Below are positions 1 to 9,561 of a stretch of DNA of 64,000 nt, one piece after another (the first letter of the stretch is position 1; the number at the start of each line of letters is the position of its first letter). Below the pieces are notes generated by a model. That model saw only the letters and a list, made by a program, of their open reading frames with translations, was not told the origin of the DNA and did not search any database. Made by a program: the position numbers and the translations under genes. The DNA is from Rhizobium grahamii CCGE 502. GTDB lineage: Bacteria > Pseudomonadota > Alphaproteobacteria > Rhizobiales > Rhizobiaceae. The DNA is taken from positions 124,001-188,000 of the forward strand of contig NZ_AEYE02000004.1 in NCBI RefSeq assembly GCF_000298315.2, in the 5' to 3' direction.

Positions 1-233
1 TGATGAGCGGCAACGTCTACAGCGCCAATGGCCAGTCCGGCGTGACGGTCACCGGCTTCCCGCAGACGAACGGCTTCGGCTCGATCCAAGCGGGTGCGCT
101 GGAGAGCTCGAACGTAGACCTCGCCGGCGAACTGACCGAAATGATTGAATCGCAGCGCAGCTACACCGCCAATTCCAAGGTGTTCCAGACGGGGTCCGAC
201 ATCATGGACGTCCTCGTCAACCTCAAGAGATAA
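1..233 (+). CDS. flgE: Flagellar hook protein FlgE, C-terminal part (cut by window start)
   Basis: Only the last 77 codons are present; the reading frame is open to the left edge. The tail SSNVDLAGELTEMIESQRSY followed by TANSKVFQT and ending VNLKR is the conserved C-terminal helix shared by hook and rod proteins (FlgE/FlgF/FlgG/FlgC). This helix lines the inner channel-side coiled coil of the filament-like axial structure outside the cell. FlgE is chosen over FlgG or FlgF because flgK follows 18 nt downstream and flgL after that, the usual rhizobial order. Seen: tail motif and context. Inferred: identity as hook rather than rod protein. Confidence 0.88.
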   Translation, partial: MSGNVYSANGQSGVTVTGFPQTNGFGSIQAGALESSNVDLAGELTEMIESQRSYTANSKVFQTGSDIMDVLVNLKR

Positions 234-251
234 GTAGGGTTCGGATAAGCC

Positions 252-1718
252 ATGTCGCTCACTTCCGCACTGAATACCGCGCAGAACATATTTAACAATA
301 CCGGCACTCAAAGCAGTGTCGTATCGAACAATATCTCGAACTCCAGCAACAGCGACTACGTGCGCCGGCAGGCGATGATCACCACCTCGCTGGGTGGCGC
401 GCAGGTTGTGAAGATCAGCCGCGCGCAGGAAGACGCGCTGATGCGTCAGTGGCTGAAGGCGAGTGCGCAGGACAGTGGTCAGCAGACGCTGCTTGGTGGC
501 CTGACCGACCTGAAGTCGATCATGGGCGGAAACGATTACGAAACGTCGCCGGCCAACTACCTGGCAACGTTTCGCGAAAAGCTCCAGGCTTTCCGCACGT
601 CGCCGAGCAGCACGATTGCCGCGCAGAGCGCAGTCACAGCCGCGCAGGACGTCGCCAATTCGCTGAACGACGCAACGAAATCCGTGCAGGCCGTTCGCCA
701 GGGCGCCGACAAGGAAATCGCGACGCAGGTCTCGACCCTCAACACGCTGCTTGCACAGTTCAAGACGGCGAACGACGCCGTCAAGAGCGCCACTGCGACC
801 GGCGGCAATCCATCCGATGCGCTGGACGAGCGGGACAAGCTGCTCAAGCAGATCTCTTCGATCGTTGGCGTTAACGCAGTCGACCGTGACAACGGCGATA
901 TGGCGCTCTACACAACGGACGGCACCGTCGTCTTCGATACGATACCGCGCACAGTCACGTTTGTCGCCCAGAACACTTATACTGCCCAGACGAAGGGCAA
1001 CGGCGTCTACATTGACGGCGTGCTGCTCGGCAGCGGCAAGGGTTCGACGAGCACGGCGCAGGGAAGCCTGCAAGCGCTGCTGCAGGTGCGCGATGATATC
1101 GCTCCGACCTTCCAGTCGCAGCTCGATGAGATCGCGAAGTCGCTGGTCACCATGTTTTCGGAAACCGGCGGCACCCCCACTACCACGCAACCCGGCCTGT
1201 TCGTCTGGAAGACCGCCGTTGGAGCGCCAGGCGGTACACCGACGGCACCCGGCGTGATCGACGGCATTGCCGGCACGATCACCGTGAACGCCGCCGTGAT
1301 CACCAACCAGGGCGGCGACCCGATGAAGTTGCGTGACGGCTCGATCTCGGGCCTCACTAACCTGAACACAACGGGCAGCAGCGGCTTCTCGGACAATCTC
1401 GACGCGCTCTACACGGCGATGGGCACCGCGCAGACCTTCTCGGCTACCGCTGGGCTGTCGTCCAACGTCAACATCATGGACTACGCCTCGAACTCGATCG
1501 GCTGGCTTGAGCAGTACCGAAGCGATGCAACGACGGCCTCCGAGAACACCTCCGCGGCGCTCTCGCGTTCGACGGAAGCATACTCCAACGAGACGGGCGT
1601 CAATCTCGACGAAGAGCTGACGCTGCTTCTCGACATCGAGCAGTCCTACAAGGCGGCTACGAAGATCCTCAACGCTGTCGACGAAATGATGAAGTCATTG
1701 CTGGATATAGCGAGTTAA
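252..1718 (+). CDS. flgK: Flagellar hook-associated protein 1 FlgK
   Basis: FlgK (HAP1) forms the first junction ring between hook and filament, outside the cell. The 488-residue product starts MSLTSALNTAQNIFNNTGTQ, with the N-terminal heptad motif (VVSNNISNSSNSDYVRR) typical of axial proteins that are secreted through the flagellar export gate without a cleaved signal. The C-terminal 60 residues (SNETGVNLDEELTLLLDIEQ, then SYKAATKILN) form the matching conserved helix. The middle is variable, rich in Thr, Ser and Gly. It starts 18 nt after flgE and is followed 3 nt later by flgL, so the three are very likely one transcript. Length is a little short of the enteric protein (about 545 residues), as is common in rhizobia. 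Confidence 0.95.
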   Translation: MSLTSALNTAQNIFNNTGTQSSVVSNNISNSSNSDYVRRQAMITTSLGGAQVVKISRAQEDALMRQWLKASAQDSGQQTLLGGLTDLKSIMGGNDYETSPANYLATFREKLQAFRTSPSSTIAAQSAVTAAQDVANSLNDATKSVQAVRQGADKEIATQVSTLNTLLAQFKTANDAVKSATATGGNPSDALDERDKLLKQISSIVGVNAVDRDNGDMALYTTDGTVVFDTIPRTVTFVAQNTYTAQTKGNGVYIDGVLLGSGKGSTSTAQGSLQALLQVRDDIAPTFQSQLDEIAKSLVTMFSETGGTPTTTQPGLFVWKTAVGAPGGTPTAPGVIDGIAGTITVNAAVITNQGGDPMKLRDGSISGLTNLNTTGSSGFSDNLDALYTAMGTAQTFSATAGLSSNVNIMDYASNSIGWLEQYRSDATTASENTSAALSRSTEAYSNETGVNLDEELTLLLDIEQSYKAATKILNAVDEMMKSLLDIAS

Positions 1719-1721
1719 GCC

Positions 1722-2843
1722 ATGAAAAGTTCATTTATTTCTAGCTCAGCCATTCAGAACGCAATGCGATTGACGATCCGCCAGTCGCAGAAGCAATTGG
1801 TCAGCGCTTCTCTCGAAGCAACGACCGGCGTTTACGCCGACATTGGTGCCTCGCTCGGCTCGGGCGCGGCGAAAAGCGTGAATTTCACGGCCGAAGTCAG
1901 CCGCATCAAGGCCCTTAAGGGCAGCAATTCCGTCGTCTCAGCGCGCTTGGAAGCATCGCAGCTCGGGCTCGACAGCATGAAGAAGGCCGGCGATGCGCTG
2001 GTTTCCAAGCTGACCGCGCTTCAGGGCAGCCAGGACAAGACAAGCATCACGGTGGCCATGCAATCTGCCGGTGACGCGCTGTCGCAGCTGATGGATACCG
2101 GCAATTCGATGCTCAACGGCGAGTACCTGTTCTCGGGTATCAACACCGATGTCCAGCCGCTCACCAATCAGCAGACCGCCGCGACGACCGCTATTCAGAC
2201 CAACCTGGAAGCTTATGCAAGCGGCCTCGGCAAGCCGGTGAGCTCTCTGACGGGCGCCGAAATGGGCACCTTCATCACCAACTTCGTCGAGCCGATGTTC
2301 TCGCAGGACACCTTCAACGGCACGTCGACGCCGATCGCGTTCCCGCCGCCCGGCGCACCGACGCCGGTGGCGCCAGCGGCCTACGTGACGCCGCCTGCCT
2401 GGAGCGATTGGTCGGCTGCTTCGAACCAGAACATGACGAGCCGCATCAGCAACTCGGAAGTCGTGACGTCGTCGACCAACTCCAACTCGGACGGCATGCG
2501 CTACTTCGCGCTGGCCTCGATCACCGTCTCGGCGTTGGCGAGCCAGAATGTAAGCGCTGACGCACTGAGCACGGTCACGTCGAAGGCGATCGGTTATGCG
2601 GCACAGGCAACGACTGGCATCGTGACGCAGGCGAGCCAGCTCGGTCTTTCGCAGGAGCGCGTCGAGAAAGCCAACGACGCCCTCGATGCCCAGTCCAGCA
2701 TCATCCAGAACAAGCTCGTCGATCTCCAGGGCGTGGATACCTCGGAAGCATCGACGCTGGTCAACACCCTCCAGACGCAACTGGAGACCGCCTACACCAT
2801 CGTCTCGAAAATCCAGCAGTTGAGTCTCGTGAACTACCTTTGA
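1722..2843 (+). CDS. flgL: Flagellar hook-associated protein 3 FlgL
   Basis: FlgL (HAP3) is the adaptor between the FlgK ring and the flagellin filament. The 373-residue product has a flagellin-like N-terminal helix (residues 1-60) and a C-terminal helix with SQERVEKANDALDAQSSIIQ and VDTSEASTLVNTLQTQLETA, the standard D0/D1 pair; NGEYLFSGINTD near residue 140 is a recognised HAP3 motif. The centre around residues 195-235 is rich in Pro and Ala (FPPPGAPTPVAPAAYVTPP) and is likely an exposed loop. It follows flgK by 3 nt, consistent with translational coupling. The start ATG has a weak purine-rich stretch upstream. Confidence 0.95.
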   Translation: MKSSFISSSAIQNAMRLTIRQSQKQLVSASLEATTGVYADIGASLGSGAAKSVNFTAEVSRIKALKGSNSVVSARLEASQLGLDSMKKAGDALVSKLTALQGSQDKTSITVAMQSAGDALSQLMDTGNSMLNGEYLFSGINTDVQPLTNQQTAATTAIQTNLEAYASGLGKPVSSLTGAEMGTFITNFVEPMFSQDTFNGTSTPIAFPPPGAPTPVAPAAYVTPPAWSDWSAASNQNMTSRISNSEVVTSSTNSNSDGMRYFALASITVSALASQNVSADALSTVTSKAIGYAAQATTGIVTQASQLGLSQERVEKANDALDAQSSIIQNKLVDLQGVDTSEASTLVNTLQTQLETAYTIVSKIQQLSLVNYL

Positions 2844-2879
2844 TGATCAAGGGTATGAAAGACAAAGAAGGATGCATGA

Positions 2880-3227
2880 ATGTATCAGTTCTCTTACTCC
2901 GAGATCATGGAGGACTCGGTTGCCGATGCGAAGGAGCGGGAGCGTCAAGTTCTCGACAGGTCCATCGAGCTGCTGTCGATTGCGCGGGACAAAGAGAAAT
3001 ACAGCCGGGAAGCCATTGATGCATTGTTCTACACCCGGCGTGTTTGGGTGAGCTTTATCGAGGATCTCAAGCATCCGGACAACCAGCTTGAAATTCAGCT
3101 GCGGGCGAACCTCATCTCCATCGCGATCTGGATCTTGAAAGAGTGCGATCGGATCAGGCGCCGGCAGTCGACGAACTACCAAGGCATTATCGACGTTACC
3201 ACCATCATCAGGGATGGACTAAAATGA
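2880..3227 (+). CDS. flaF: Flagellar biosynthesis regulator FlaF
   Basis: The 115-residue product, beginning [20 protein letters not shown], matches the FlaF family, which in Caulobacter and rhizobia is needed for flagellin synthesis or secretion and acts opposite to FlbT. The protein is all-helical by sequence, cytoplasmic, with no membrane segment or signal. Its TGA stop overlaps the ATG of flbT (ATGA), a strong sign of coupled translation. A purine-rich AAGAAGGATG precedes the start. The length and the FlaF-FlbT order are typical for the family. Confidence 0.93.
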   Translation: MYQFSYSEIMEDSVADAKERERQVLDRSIELLSIARDKEKYSREAIDALFYTRRVWVSFIEDLKHPDNQLEIQLRANLISIAIWILKECDRIRRRQSTNYQGIIDVTTIIRDGLK

Positions 3228-3673
3228 AAAGCACACTTCGTATCTCGCTAAAAGCCGGGGAAAAGATCTTCATTAACGGTGCGGTTTTGCGCGTCGATCG
3301 CAAGGTCGCGTTGGAATTCCTGAACGATGTAACGTTCCTTCTCGAAAACCACGTTCTCCAGCCGGAAGACGCGACGACGCCTCTGCGTCAGCTCTACTTC
3401 ATCGCGCAGATGATCCTCATCAATCCGGAAGGCAAGGATCAGTCGACGGCGATGTTCCGCAAGTCGATCACGATGTTGCTGACTTGCTTCAAGAACGAGG
3501 AAGTCCTCGCCGAACTGAAGCGCATTGACGGTCTGGTTTCCACCGGACGCGCCTTTGACGCGTTGAAGGCGATCCGTGGCCTCTATTCGATCGAAGACAG
3601 CATTCTCAACAACCAGGAAATGCACCCGACGATGGTCGAGCAGATTCGCAAGGAGATCGCGCCATGGCGGTAG
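3224..3673 (+). CDS. flbT: Flagellin synthesis repressor FlbT
   Basis: FlbT is a small RNA-binding regulator; in Caulobacter it binds the flagellin mRNA leader and promotes its decay when assembly is incomplete. The 149-residue product starts [20 protein letters not shown] and contains [20 protein letters not shown] and the conserved region from [14 protein letters not shown] start it at the ATG that overlaps the flaF stop rather than at the longer upstream frame, which has no family similarity. Its last 10 nt overlap the start of flgD, so flaF, flbT and flgD form a chain of overlapping genes. Confidence 0.93.
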   Translation: MKSTLRISLKAGEKIFINGAVLRVDRKVALEFLNDVTFLLENHVLQPEDATTPLRQLYFIAQMILINPEGKDQSTAMFRKSITMLLTCFKNEEVLAELKRIDGLVSTGRAFDALKAIRGLYSIEDSILNNQEMHPTMVEQIRKEIAPWR

Positions 3674-4104
3674 ACGGCGTATCCAACGTCAACAGTTCTT
3701 CGTCGTCGAGCAGCTCGAGCGCACAGCAAAAGGCAACACTCAACTACGACAACTTCCTGCAGCTTCTCATCGCCCAGATGAAAAACCAGGATCCGACGGA
3801 TCCGGTGGATGCGAGCGAGCAGATGTCGCAGCTGGCAAGCTTTTCGCAGGTCGAGCAGACAATCCAGACGAACAGCAAGCTGGACACGTTGCTGGCAAGT
3901 TCGAGCCTGACCCAGGCAGGCAGCTACATCGGCAAATACATGACCAGCGCCGACGGCAGCGTGAAGGGCACGGTCGCCTCGGTAAAGGTTTATTCCGACG
4001 GCATCATTGCGACGACGACCGATGGCGGTAATATCCTCGTTCAGGCGGGAATCACCCTGTCTGACAAGGCGCCGACGACGACAGATACCTCGTCGTCGAG
4101 CTAG
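3664..4104 (+). CDS. flgD: Flagellar hook capping protein FlgD
   Basis: FlgD caps the growing hook and guides FlgE polymerisation outside the cell. The 146-residue product carries the diagnostic FlgD N-terminal motif [20 protein letters not shown] followed by [20 protein letters not shown] (residues about 26-65). It is much shorter than enteric FlgD (about 230 residues) and lacks most of the C-terminal Tudor/Fn3 part, the usual alphaproteobacterial form. A run of nine serines lies near residues 11-19 and another Ser/Thr-rich tail ends the protein. It starts inside the 3' end of flbT. Confidence 0.94.
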   Translation: MAVDGVSNVNSSSSSSSSSAQQKATLNYDNFLQLLIAQMKNQDPTDPVDASEQMSQLASFSQVEQTIQTNSKLDTLLASSSLTQAGSYIGKYMTSADGSVKGTVASVKVYSDGIIATTTDGGNILVQAGITLSDKAPTTTDTSSSS

Positions 4105-4167
4105 GTGAAATGACAGAGCGGTTCGGCCCAGTCGGACGAACCGCAAGGCGATATGAGGTTGCCTGCG

Positions 4168-4434
4168 ATGAATGAAGCTGATGCACTTGACCTATTCCAG
4201 GCAGCGATCTGGACCGTTCTCGTTTCCGCCGGCCCGGCGGTCGCGGCGGCCATGGTGGTCGGTCTGATCATCGCGCTCTTCCAGGCGCTGACACAGGTTC
4301 AGGAAGCAACGCTCACCTTCGTTCCGAAGATCGTGGCCGTCCTCGTCACCATCGGCATCTCCGCGCCGTTCGTCGGGTCGCAGATTTCGATTTTCACCAA
4401 TCTGGTGTTTTCGCGCATCCAGTCCGGCTTCTGA
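4168..4434 (+). CDS. fliQ: Flagellar export gate protein FliQ
   Basis: FliQ is a two-helix inner-membrane subunit of the FliPQR export gate. The 88-residue product (MNEADALDLFQAAIWTVLVS) has two hydrophobic segments, about residues 15-38 and 53-75, and the conserved stretch ALTQVQEATLTFVPKIVAV between them. I prefer the ATG at 4168 to the in-frame ATG at 4153: the family length is 88-89 residues and a GAGG sits about 9 nt upstream of 4168. It lies between flgD and flhA, separated by 63 and 88 nt. Confidence 0.95.
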   Translation: MNEADALDLFQAAIWTVLVSAGPAVAAAMVVGLIIALFQALTQVQEATLTFVPKIVAVLVTIGISAPFVGSQISIFTNLVFSRIQSGF

Positions 4435-4522
4435 GCCACCCTCGCGCAAGCTTCGCCATTTAGTTCTCGATCCGAATTGGTGGGCATCATGCCCGCACCT
4501 CTCATGAAGAGACGGAATCGAA

Positions 4523-6610
4523 ATGGCGCAACCTCCCGCACTTCCCCTTCCGAAAGCCGGACTTAGCGTACGTGATATCGGTTTTGCCATGGGCATCATC
4601 GTTATCATCTGCGTGCTTTTCCTGCCGATCCCTCCCTTCCTGATCGATATGGGCCTGGCGTTCTCGATCGCCTTCTCGGTGTTGATCCTGATGGTGGCGC
4701 TGTGGATCCAGAAGCCGCTCGATTTCTCATCCTTCCCGACCATCCTTCTGATCGCGACCATGACGCGCTTGGCGCTCAACATCGCGACGACCCGTGTCAT
4801 CCTTTCACACGGCAACGAGGGCCATGATGCCGCCGGCGGCGTCATCGCAGGGTTTGCAAGCCTCGTCATGTCCGGCGATTTCGTGATCGGTCTGATCGTC
4901 TTTCTGATCCTGATCACCATCAACTTCATCGTCATCACCAAGGGTGCAACGCGTATCGCCGAAGTCGGCGCGCGCTTCACCCTCGATGCGATCCCCGGCA
5001 AGCAGATGTCGATCGACGCCGATCTTTCTGCCGGCATCATCGACGAGAAGGAAGCCCAGCGCCGGCGTAAGGAACTCGAAGAGGAAAGCTCCTTCTTCGG
5101 CGCGATGGACGGTGCGTCCAAGTTCGTACGCGGTGACGCGATTGCCGGTCTTCTGATTACCTGCATCAACATTTTCGGTGGCATCATCATCGGCTATTTC
5201 CGGCACGGGATGCCGATTGGCGAGGCCGCCGACGTCTTCGTGAAGCTCTCGGTCGGCGACGGCCTCGTCTCGCAGATGCCGGCGCTCATCGTTTCGCTCG
5301 CGGCCGGCCTTCTCGTGTCGCGCGGCGGCACGGTCGGTTCCACCGAACAGGCGGTCGTCAATCAGCTCAGCAACTATCCGCGCGCGCTTTCGGTGTCCGC
5401 CGTGCTGATGGCAATCCTCGGCCTCATGCCGGGTCTGCCATTCGTCCCCTTCATGTTCCTTGCCAGTCTTCTGGCCTTCGGTGCCTGGTTCATTCCTCGC
5501 CAGGTCGAGGCCGAGAACAAGGCTCGACGCGAACAGGAAGAGAAGAAGGTCGTCCAGAACAAGGAACTCGAGAAAGACTCCGTCAAGTCGGTGCTGCGCA
5601 CCTCGGAGATCGAACTCGCGCTCGGCAAGATGGTGTCGACCCGTCTGCTCGGCGCCCATCAGGAGCTTGCCTTCCGTGTCGGAAAGATGCGCAAGAAGTT
5701 CGCGACGCAGTACGGCTTTGTCGTTCCCGAAATCAAGGTGACCGACGACATCGCCATCGCCGAGAAGTCCTATCAGATCCGAATCCACGGCACGACGGTC
5801 GCGTCGAACATGCTGCGCGTCGGCGAAGTTCTTGTCGTCACCGGCTCTGGCCGCAAGCCGAGCATTCCCGGCGACGAGATTCGAGAGCCGGCCTTCGGCA
5901 TGCCCGCCGTTTCCATCCTTGAGGCTTTTTCCGAAGACTTGAAGCGCGAAGGTTTCCAGCCGATCGACAACGTTTCCGTCGTGCTGACGCATATGAGCGA
6001 AGTCATCCGCAACAATCTACCGGCGCTTCTCTCCTACAAGGACGTGAAGGTGCTGATCGACAGGCTCGATCCGGAATACAAGAAGCTGGCCGACGAGATC
6101 TGCTCGTCGCATATGTCTTACTCCGGCCTGCAAGCCGTCTTGAAGCTGCTCCTTGCCGAGCGCGTATCAATTCGCAACCTGCACCTCATCCTGGAAGCCG
6201 TCGCCGAACTGGCGCCCCATGTCCGCAAGACCGAGCAGATTGTCGAACACGTTCGCGTTCGCATGGCGCAGCAGCTTTGTGGCGATCTTGCCGACAACGG
6301 CGTCCTGCGGGTGTTGCGACTCGGCAGCAAGTGGGATCTTGCCTTCCATCAGGCTCTGAAGCGCGACAACAAGGGCGAGATCATCGAATTCGACATCGAC
6401 CCGCGCATGCTCGAGGAGTTCAGCGAGCAGGCAACGAAAGTTATCCGTGAATTCATGGACCGCGGCCTGCCGTTCGCCCTTGTCACTTCGCCGGAAACCC
6501 GATCCTATGTGCGCATGATCATCGAACGCTTGTTCGCAACGCTCCCGGTCCTCTCGCATGTAGAGCTCGCCAAGGGCATCGAGATAAAGATTCTGGGCTC
6601 TATTTCATGA
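4523..6610 (+). CDS. flhA: Flagellar biosynthesis protein FlhA
   Basis: FlhA is the large nonameric export-gate subunit in the inner membrane. The 695-residue product has about eight hydrophobic segments in the first 330 residues and a soluble cytoplasmic half that docks chaperone-substrate complexes. Conserved family stretches include [40 protein letters not shown] and, in the linker, [17 protein letters not shown]. The length equals the family norm. The upstream gap of 88 nt holds an imperfect hairpin (GGTGGGC...GCCCGCACC). The stop codon overlaps the fliR start (ATGA), so the two are translationally coupled. Confidence 0.97.
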   Translation: MAQPPALPLPKAGLSVRDIGFAMGIIVIICVLFLPIPPFLIDMGLAFSIAFSVLILMVALWIQKPLDFSSFPTILLIATMTRLALNIATTRVILSHGNEGHDAAGGVIAGFASLVMSGDFVIGLIVFLILITINFIVITKGATRIAEVGARFTLDAIPGKQMSIDADLSAGIIDEKEAQRRRKELEEESSFFGAMDGASKFVRGDAIAGLLITCINIFGGIIIGYFRHGMPIGEAADVFVKLSVGDGLVSQMPALIVSLAAGLLVSRGGTVGSTEQAVVNQLSNYPRALSVSAVLMAILGLMPGLPFVPFMFLASLLAFGAWFIPRQVEAENKARREQEEKKVVQNKELEKDSVKSVLRTSEIELALGKMVSTRLLGAHQELAFRVGKMRKKFATQYGFVVPEIKVTDDIAIAEKSYQIRIHGTTVASNMLRVGEVLVVTGSGRKPSIPGDEIREPAFGMPAVSILEAFSEDLKREGFQPIDNVSVVLTHMSEVIRNNLPALLSYKDVKVLIDRLDPEYKKLADEICSSHMSYSGLQAVLKLLLAERVSIRNLHLILEAVAELAPHVRKTEQIVEHVRVRMAQQLCGDLADNGVLRVLRLGSKWDLAFHQALKRDNKGEIIEFDIDPRMLEEFSEQATKVIREFMDRGLPFALVTSPETRSYVRMIIERLFATLPVLSHVELAKGIEIKILGSIS

Positions 6611-7359
6611 TAACTGACCCGCAAGGGACCGTTCTGGCGCTGTTCCTGATTTTCTGCAGGATCGGCGGCTGCGTCCTGGCGATGCCCGGCTTTTCCTCGG
6701 CGCGGGTACCGGCTCAATTGCGGGTCTTCATCGGTGCTGCCCTGTCGCTGGCGATCCTTCCGGTCCTGTGGGACACGGTCTATCCGATCGTCCACACGGC
6801 GAACGCCACCTATATCGGTTACATCTTCAGCGAATCGTTGATCGGTGTGATGTACGGCATGCTCGCCCGGGTCTACACGGCCGGTCTGCAGTTCGCGGCC
6901 AGTGTCATCGCCATGATGGTCGGATACACGCAGCCGAGCGCCGGCGACATCTTCGAAGATACCCCCGAAACCAGCCTTTCAGGCTTCATCACCTTCGCCG
7001 GCATGATGATCCTGTTCATGATGGACTTTCATCACATCGTGTTCCGGGCGTTGGTGGATTCCTACACGTCGATGCCTTTCGGAGGCATCCTGCAGATGCG
7101 CAGCACGCTGATCTCGTTCACCGACACGCTGTCGTCGACCTTCATGATCATGCTGCGGCTCTCGAGTCCCTTCCTGATCTACGGCCTGATGTTCAACATC
7201 GCCATCGGCTTCATCAACAAGCTCGCGCCGCAGATTCCGGTGTACTTCATATCGACCCCGTACCTGCTGCTCGGCGGCCTGTTCCTTTTCTATTTCTCCG
7301 TGGCGGCACTGGTCAGCCAGTTCGGCCAATCCTTCGCTAGCGTCTTTATCGGCAGGTAG
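6607..7359 (+). CDS. fliR: Flagellar export gate protein FliR
   Basis: FliR is the inner-membrane export-gate subunit that packs with FliP and FliQ; homologous to SctT of type III secretion. The 250-residue product has five to six hydrophobic segments and the typical N-terminal region [20 protein letters not shown] followed by [16 protein letters not shown]. Motif [20 protein letters not shown] is also characteristic. It overlaps flhA by 4 nt and the next gene begins 4 nt after its stop, so it belongs to the same transcript. Confidence 0.95.
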   Translation: MITDPQGTVLALFLIFCRIGGCVLAMPGFSSARVPAQLRVFIGAALSLAILPVLWDTVYPIVHTANATYIGYIFSESLIGVMYGMLARVYTAGLQFAASVIAMMVGYTQPSAGDIFEDTPETSLSGFITFAGMMILFMMDFHHIVFRALVDSYTSMPFGGILQMRSTLISFTDTLSSTFMIMLRLSSPFLIYGLMFNIAIGFINKLAPQIPVYFISTPYLLLGGLFLFYFSVAALVSQFGQSFASVFIGR

Positions 7360-7363
7360 CGGC

Positions 7364-7777
7364 ATGGCGGACAAGACACGCTCGCAGAAATTGAAGCGCC
7401 TCGTGGCCGTTCAACGTCATCTGGAGCAGATGGCCGAATTCGATCTTGCCGAAACCAGCCGCCAGCGCGCGGAGGTTAACGACCAGATGGACAGCGTCAT
7501 CCTGGCGCTTGGCTCCATGGACCCCGTCCATCATGCCTTCTCGCAGGGTTACGCAGATCGCTTCAACCGACTCGGGATCAAGGACAAGCAGCTGACCGGC
7601 ATGCAGCAGATTCACGAAATGCGCGTTATCCAGGAGCGCGCGAAGGGCGACCGGCTGGAAGACGGCATGCGCGAGGCGCTCGAATCTGAACGCCGCGAAG
7701 CCGACGACAACGCAGTCTATGATCTCATCGATCAAAAGTTCGGTACGCCAGCCTCCAGCAAGCTTCAAAAATCATAA
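7364..7777 (+). CDS. FliJ-like coiled-coil protein of the flagellar cluster
   Basis: The 137-residue product (MADKTRSQKLKRLVAVQRHL) is rich in charged residues, has no membrane segment and reads as one long helical hairpin: Lys/Arg-rich N-terminus, many Glu/Gln/Arg in heptad-like spacing, and a C-terminal helix EDGMREALESERREADDNAV. Size and architecture fit FliJ, the export ATPase stalk of about 140 residues, and flagellar context supports it. Primary sequence of FliJ is poorly conserved, so this is an inference from length, composition and position, 4 nt after fliR. Confidence 0.6.
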   Translation: MADKTRSQKLKRLVAVQRHLEQMAEFDLAETSRQRAEVNDQMDSVILALGSMDPVHHAFSQGYADRFNRLGIKDKQLTGMQQIHEMRVIQERAKGDRLEDGMREALESERREADDNAVYDLIDQKFGTPASSKLQKS

Positions 7778-7809
7778 TCGTCACAATCTTAAAGCAAGAG
7801 GATTGTGAC

Positions 7810-8376
7810 TTGGCTATTTCACCTCCGAGTGATCTGGTCCTGGATGTTGTCAAAGCCGCCGACCCGCTCGAGGTCCAGGCGGCGCAGGACAAACTGAAGG
7901 CAAACCAGGCCGCTTTTGCCGCCAACAGTCTCGCCGAAGCCGGCAAAGGCTTCACCTCGGCCGTCGATATTCTCGACCGCGCCGTCGGCAAGACCGGTTT
8001 GAGCGACGGCAAGAACCGCACCACCAAGACGGAAGAGGTGCCGGAAACCTATCGCAAATTCGAGGCGATGGTGCTGCAGAACTTCATCAAGAACATGCTG
8101 CCAAGCGACAGTGAAGAAGTGTACGGCAAGGGTGCCACCGGTGATATCTGGAAGGGCATGATGGCCGAACAGCTCGGCAACGAGATTTCAAAGGGCGACG
8201 GCATCGGCATTGCCAAGCAGCTCTATCAGGACGCGCTGAAGAAGCAGGAAGGCAAGGTCGCCAACGCTTCAACCGATCAGGACGATCGCAATATGGCGAT
8301 GAGCATGATCGACGAGTTCCAGCGCAAGACCTTCGGTACAACAACTGCGGACAACAAGTCCGCCAATGACGCCTGA
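7810..8376 (+). CDS. Rod-binding protein, FlgJ N-terminal-domain type
   Basis: The 188-residue product carries the rod-binding domain seen at the N-terminus of FlgJ: ETYRKFEAMVLQNFIKNMLP, then GKGATGDIWKGMMAEQLGNE and ISKGDGIGIAKQLYQ (residues about 78-140). It lacks the muramidase domain of enteric FlgJ, as usual in alphaproteobacteria, so it would act as a rod scaffold only. The start is TTG at 7810: an AGAGGA lies 7 nt upstream and no ATG fits the domain. It sits between the FliJ-like gene and the next small flagellar gene, 17 nt ahead of it. Confidence 0.8.
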   Translation: MAISPPSDLVLDVVKAADPLEVQAAQDKLKANQAAFAANSLAEAGKGFTSAVDILDRAVGKTGLSDGKNRTTKTEEVPETYRKFEAMVLQNFIKNMLPSDSEEVYGKGATGDIWKGMMAEQLGNEISKGDGIGIAKQLYQDALKKQEGKVANASTDQDDRNMAMSMIDEFQRKTFGTTTADNKSANDA

Positions 8377-8393
8377 GAGAATCGAGGACAAAA

Positions 8394-8759
8394 ATGGAAA
8401 TAATCTCGAACGAATACCGTATCAAATCGGTTCTTGGACGCCTGGAAATGATCATCGACAATGAGAACACGCGTATCGGTAACGATCCGCAGTTCGATCT
8501 CAAGGTGTCGAACACCCACAAGAGCCGCTGCCTCTATGAACTCTCGATGCTCTTCCGCGACACCGATCCGAAGGAACTGGCGGCCACGCATCTTGATCAG
8601 CTACACGGGCTGAAGAAGAAGCTGGTACTGAACGCGCGGCGCGTCGAAGCGCATCTTGAGGCGGTCCGCACGGTTGCCGATCTCCTTAAGAACGCAGTTC
8701 AGGACGCGGATGCCGACGGCACCTATTCCCAAGAGCAATTCGTGGCACGTGACGCTTGA
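8394..8759 (+). CDS. Small helical flagellar-cluster protein, possible FlgN-type chaperone
   Basis: The 121-residue product (MEIISNEYRIKSVLGRLEMI) is soluble and predicted helical throughout, with HLDQLHGLKKKLVLNARRVE and AHLEAVRTVADLLKNAVQDA as long amphipathic helices. FlgN, the export chaperone for FlgK and FlgL, has about this size and build, and flgK/flgL lie in the same cluster. I see no sequence motif that proves this. An AGAATCGAGGAC stretch upstream supplies a ribosome site. Its stop overlaps the start of the next gene (TGATG). Confidence 0.5.
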   Translation: MEIISNEYRIKSVLGRLEMIIDNENTRIGNDPQFDLKVSNTHKSRCLYELSMLFRDTDPKELAATHLDQLHGLKKKLVLNARRVEAHLEAVRTVADLLKNAVQDADADGTYSQEQFVARDA

Positions 8760-9292
8760 TGATTAAGCTCGTTCTGACAGGCGTCTGGGTTTGCGCGATC
8801 ACGCTGGCATCGGTCTATTTCTCGGTGCATATGGCCACGGCCCCCGCGCCGGCTCCCGATGATTCCAAGCAAACCCGGCTCGAGCTTGTAAAGGGCGAGA
8901 CGATCACCGTGCCGATCATTGCCGATGGCGCCGTCAGGGGTTACTTCCTCGGCAAGGTGTCGTTCATGATGAACAAGGACGCAGTGAAGAACGTGTCCTT
9001 GCCTCTGATCGAAATGACCACCGACGAGCTCTTCACGCTGCTCGTCGGCAACAAGATGGTCGACATCTCGAACATGAAATCCTTCGATCCGAATGCCTTC
9101 CGGGAGATGATCAAGAAGGACATCAACCAGCATCTCGGCGGAGACTATATCGACCAAGTCATGCTGGAGCAGCTCGACTATCTCTCCAAGGAAGACGTCA
9201 AGGCAAACGCTTCCGGTCAACAGAAGAAGACAGTCAAGCCTGTCAATGTCGTAGCTCCGGCGCCGGTGTCCGACCCGGCTGCGACCGAATAG
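8759..9292 (+). CDS. Membrane-anchored FliL-like protein of the flagellar cluster
   Basis: The 177-residue product has one N-terminal membrane segment (about residues 3-24, KLVLTGVWVCAITLASVYFS) and then a soluble domain of mixed alpha/beta type that would lie in the periplasm. The stretch FDPNAFREMIKKDINQHLGG resembles in layout the C-terminal part of FliL, the stator-associated protein, but conservation is not enough to call it. The tail is Pro/Ala-rich. The ATG at 8759 overlaps the previous stop; a TTG three bases earlier would add one residue. It is the last gene of the flagellar run. Confidence 0.5.
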   Translation: MIKLVLTGVWVCAITLASVYFSVHMATAPAPAPDDSKQTRLELVKGETITVPIIADGAVRGYFLGKVSFMMNKDAVKNVSLPLIEMTTDELFTLLVGNKMVDISNMKSFDPNAFREMIKKDINQHLGGDYIDQVMLEQLDYLSKEDVKANASGQQKKTVKPVNVVAPAPVSDPAATE

Positions 9293-9329
9293 ACGTCGCC
9301 ATTCCGGGAGCGCCTACGTGCGGTTGTCG

Positions 9330-9337
9330 ATGGTTAA
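9330..9337 (-). promoter_or_regulatory. CtrA-type half-site TTAACCAT
   Basis: The + strand reads ATGGTTAA, so the - strand carries TTAACCAT, the half-site associated with CtrA in Rhizobiales. It lies about 225 nt upstream of the glycosyltransferase gene and just after the last flagellar gene. Matches to an 8-mer arise by chance, so this is only suggestive. Confidence 0.3.
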
Positions 9338-9561
9338 TGGTTCCTTCGTTTACAACGGGGAATTCAAGCGATTTTCCTAAAGGTTAGTTGAAATCGCACT
9401 GCTACAAGTCTTGGCGATGGGCTGACTGTGTACCTGCATTCCGGGTCCGGAATTCATTTCATACGCTCCCAGGCGAACGCAACCGGTCGATATCATCCGG
9501 TGCGGCCAGTGATCTCTTCCGGGATGCATGCAGCATGAAACATTATCGCCAGGAAACCGGC

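Noticed and set aside
9388-9561. Longer start for the GT26 glycosyltransferase
   Set aside because: The extra 58 residues have no family similarity and the upstream start signals are weaker than AGGA before 9562.
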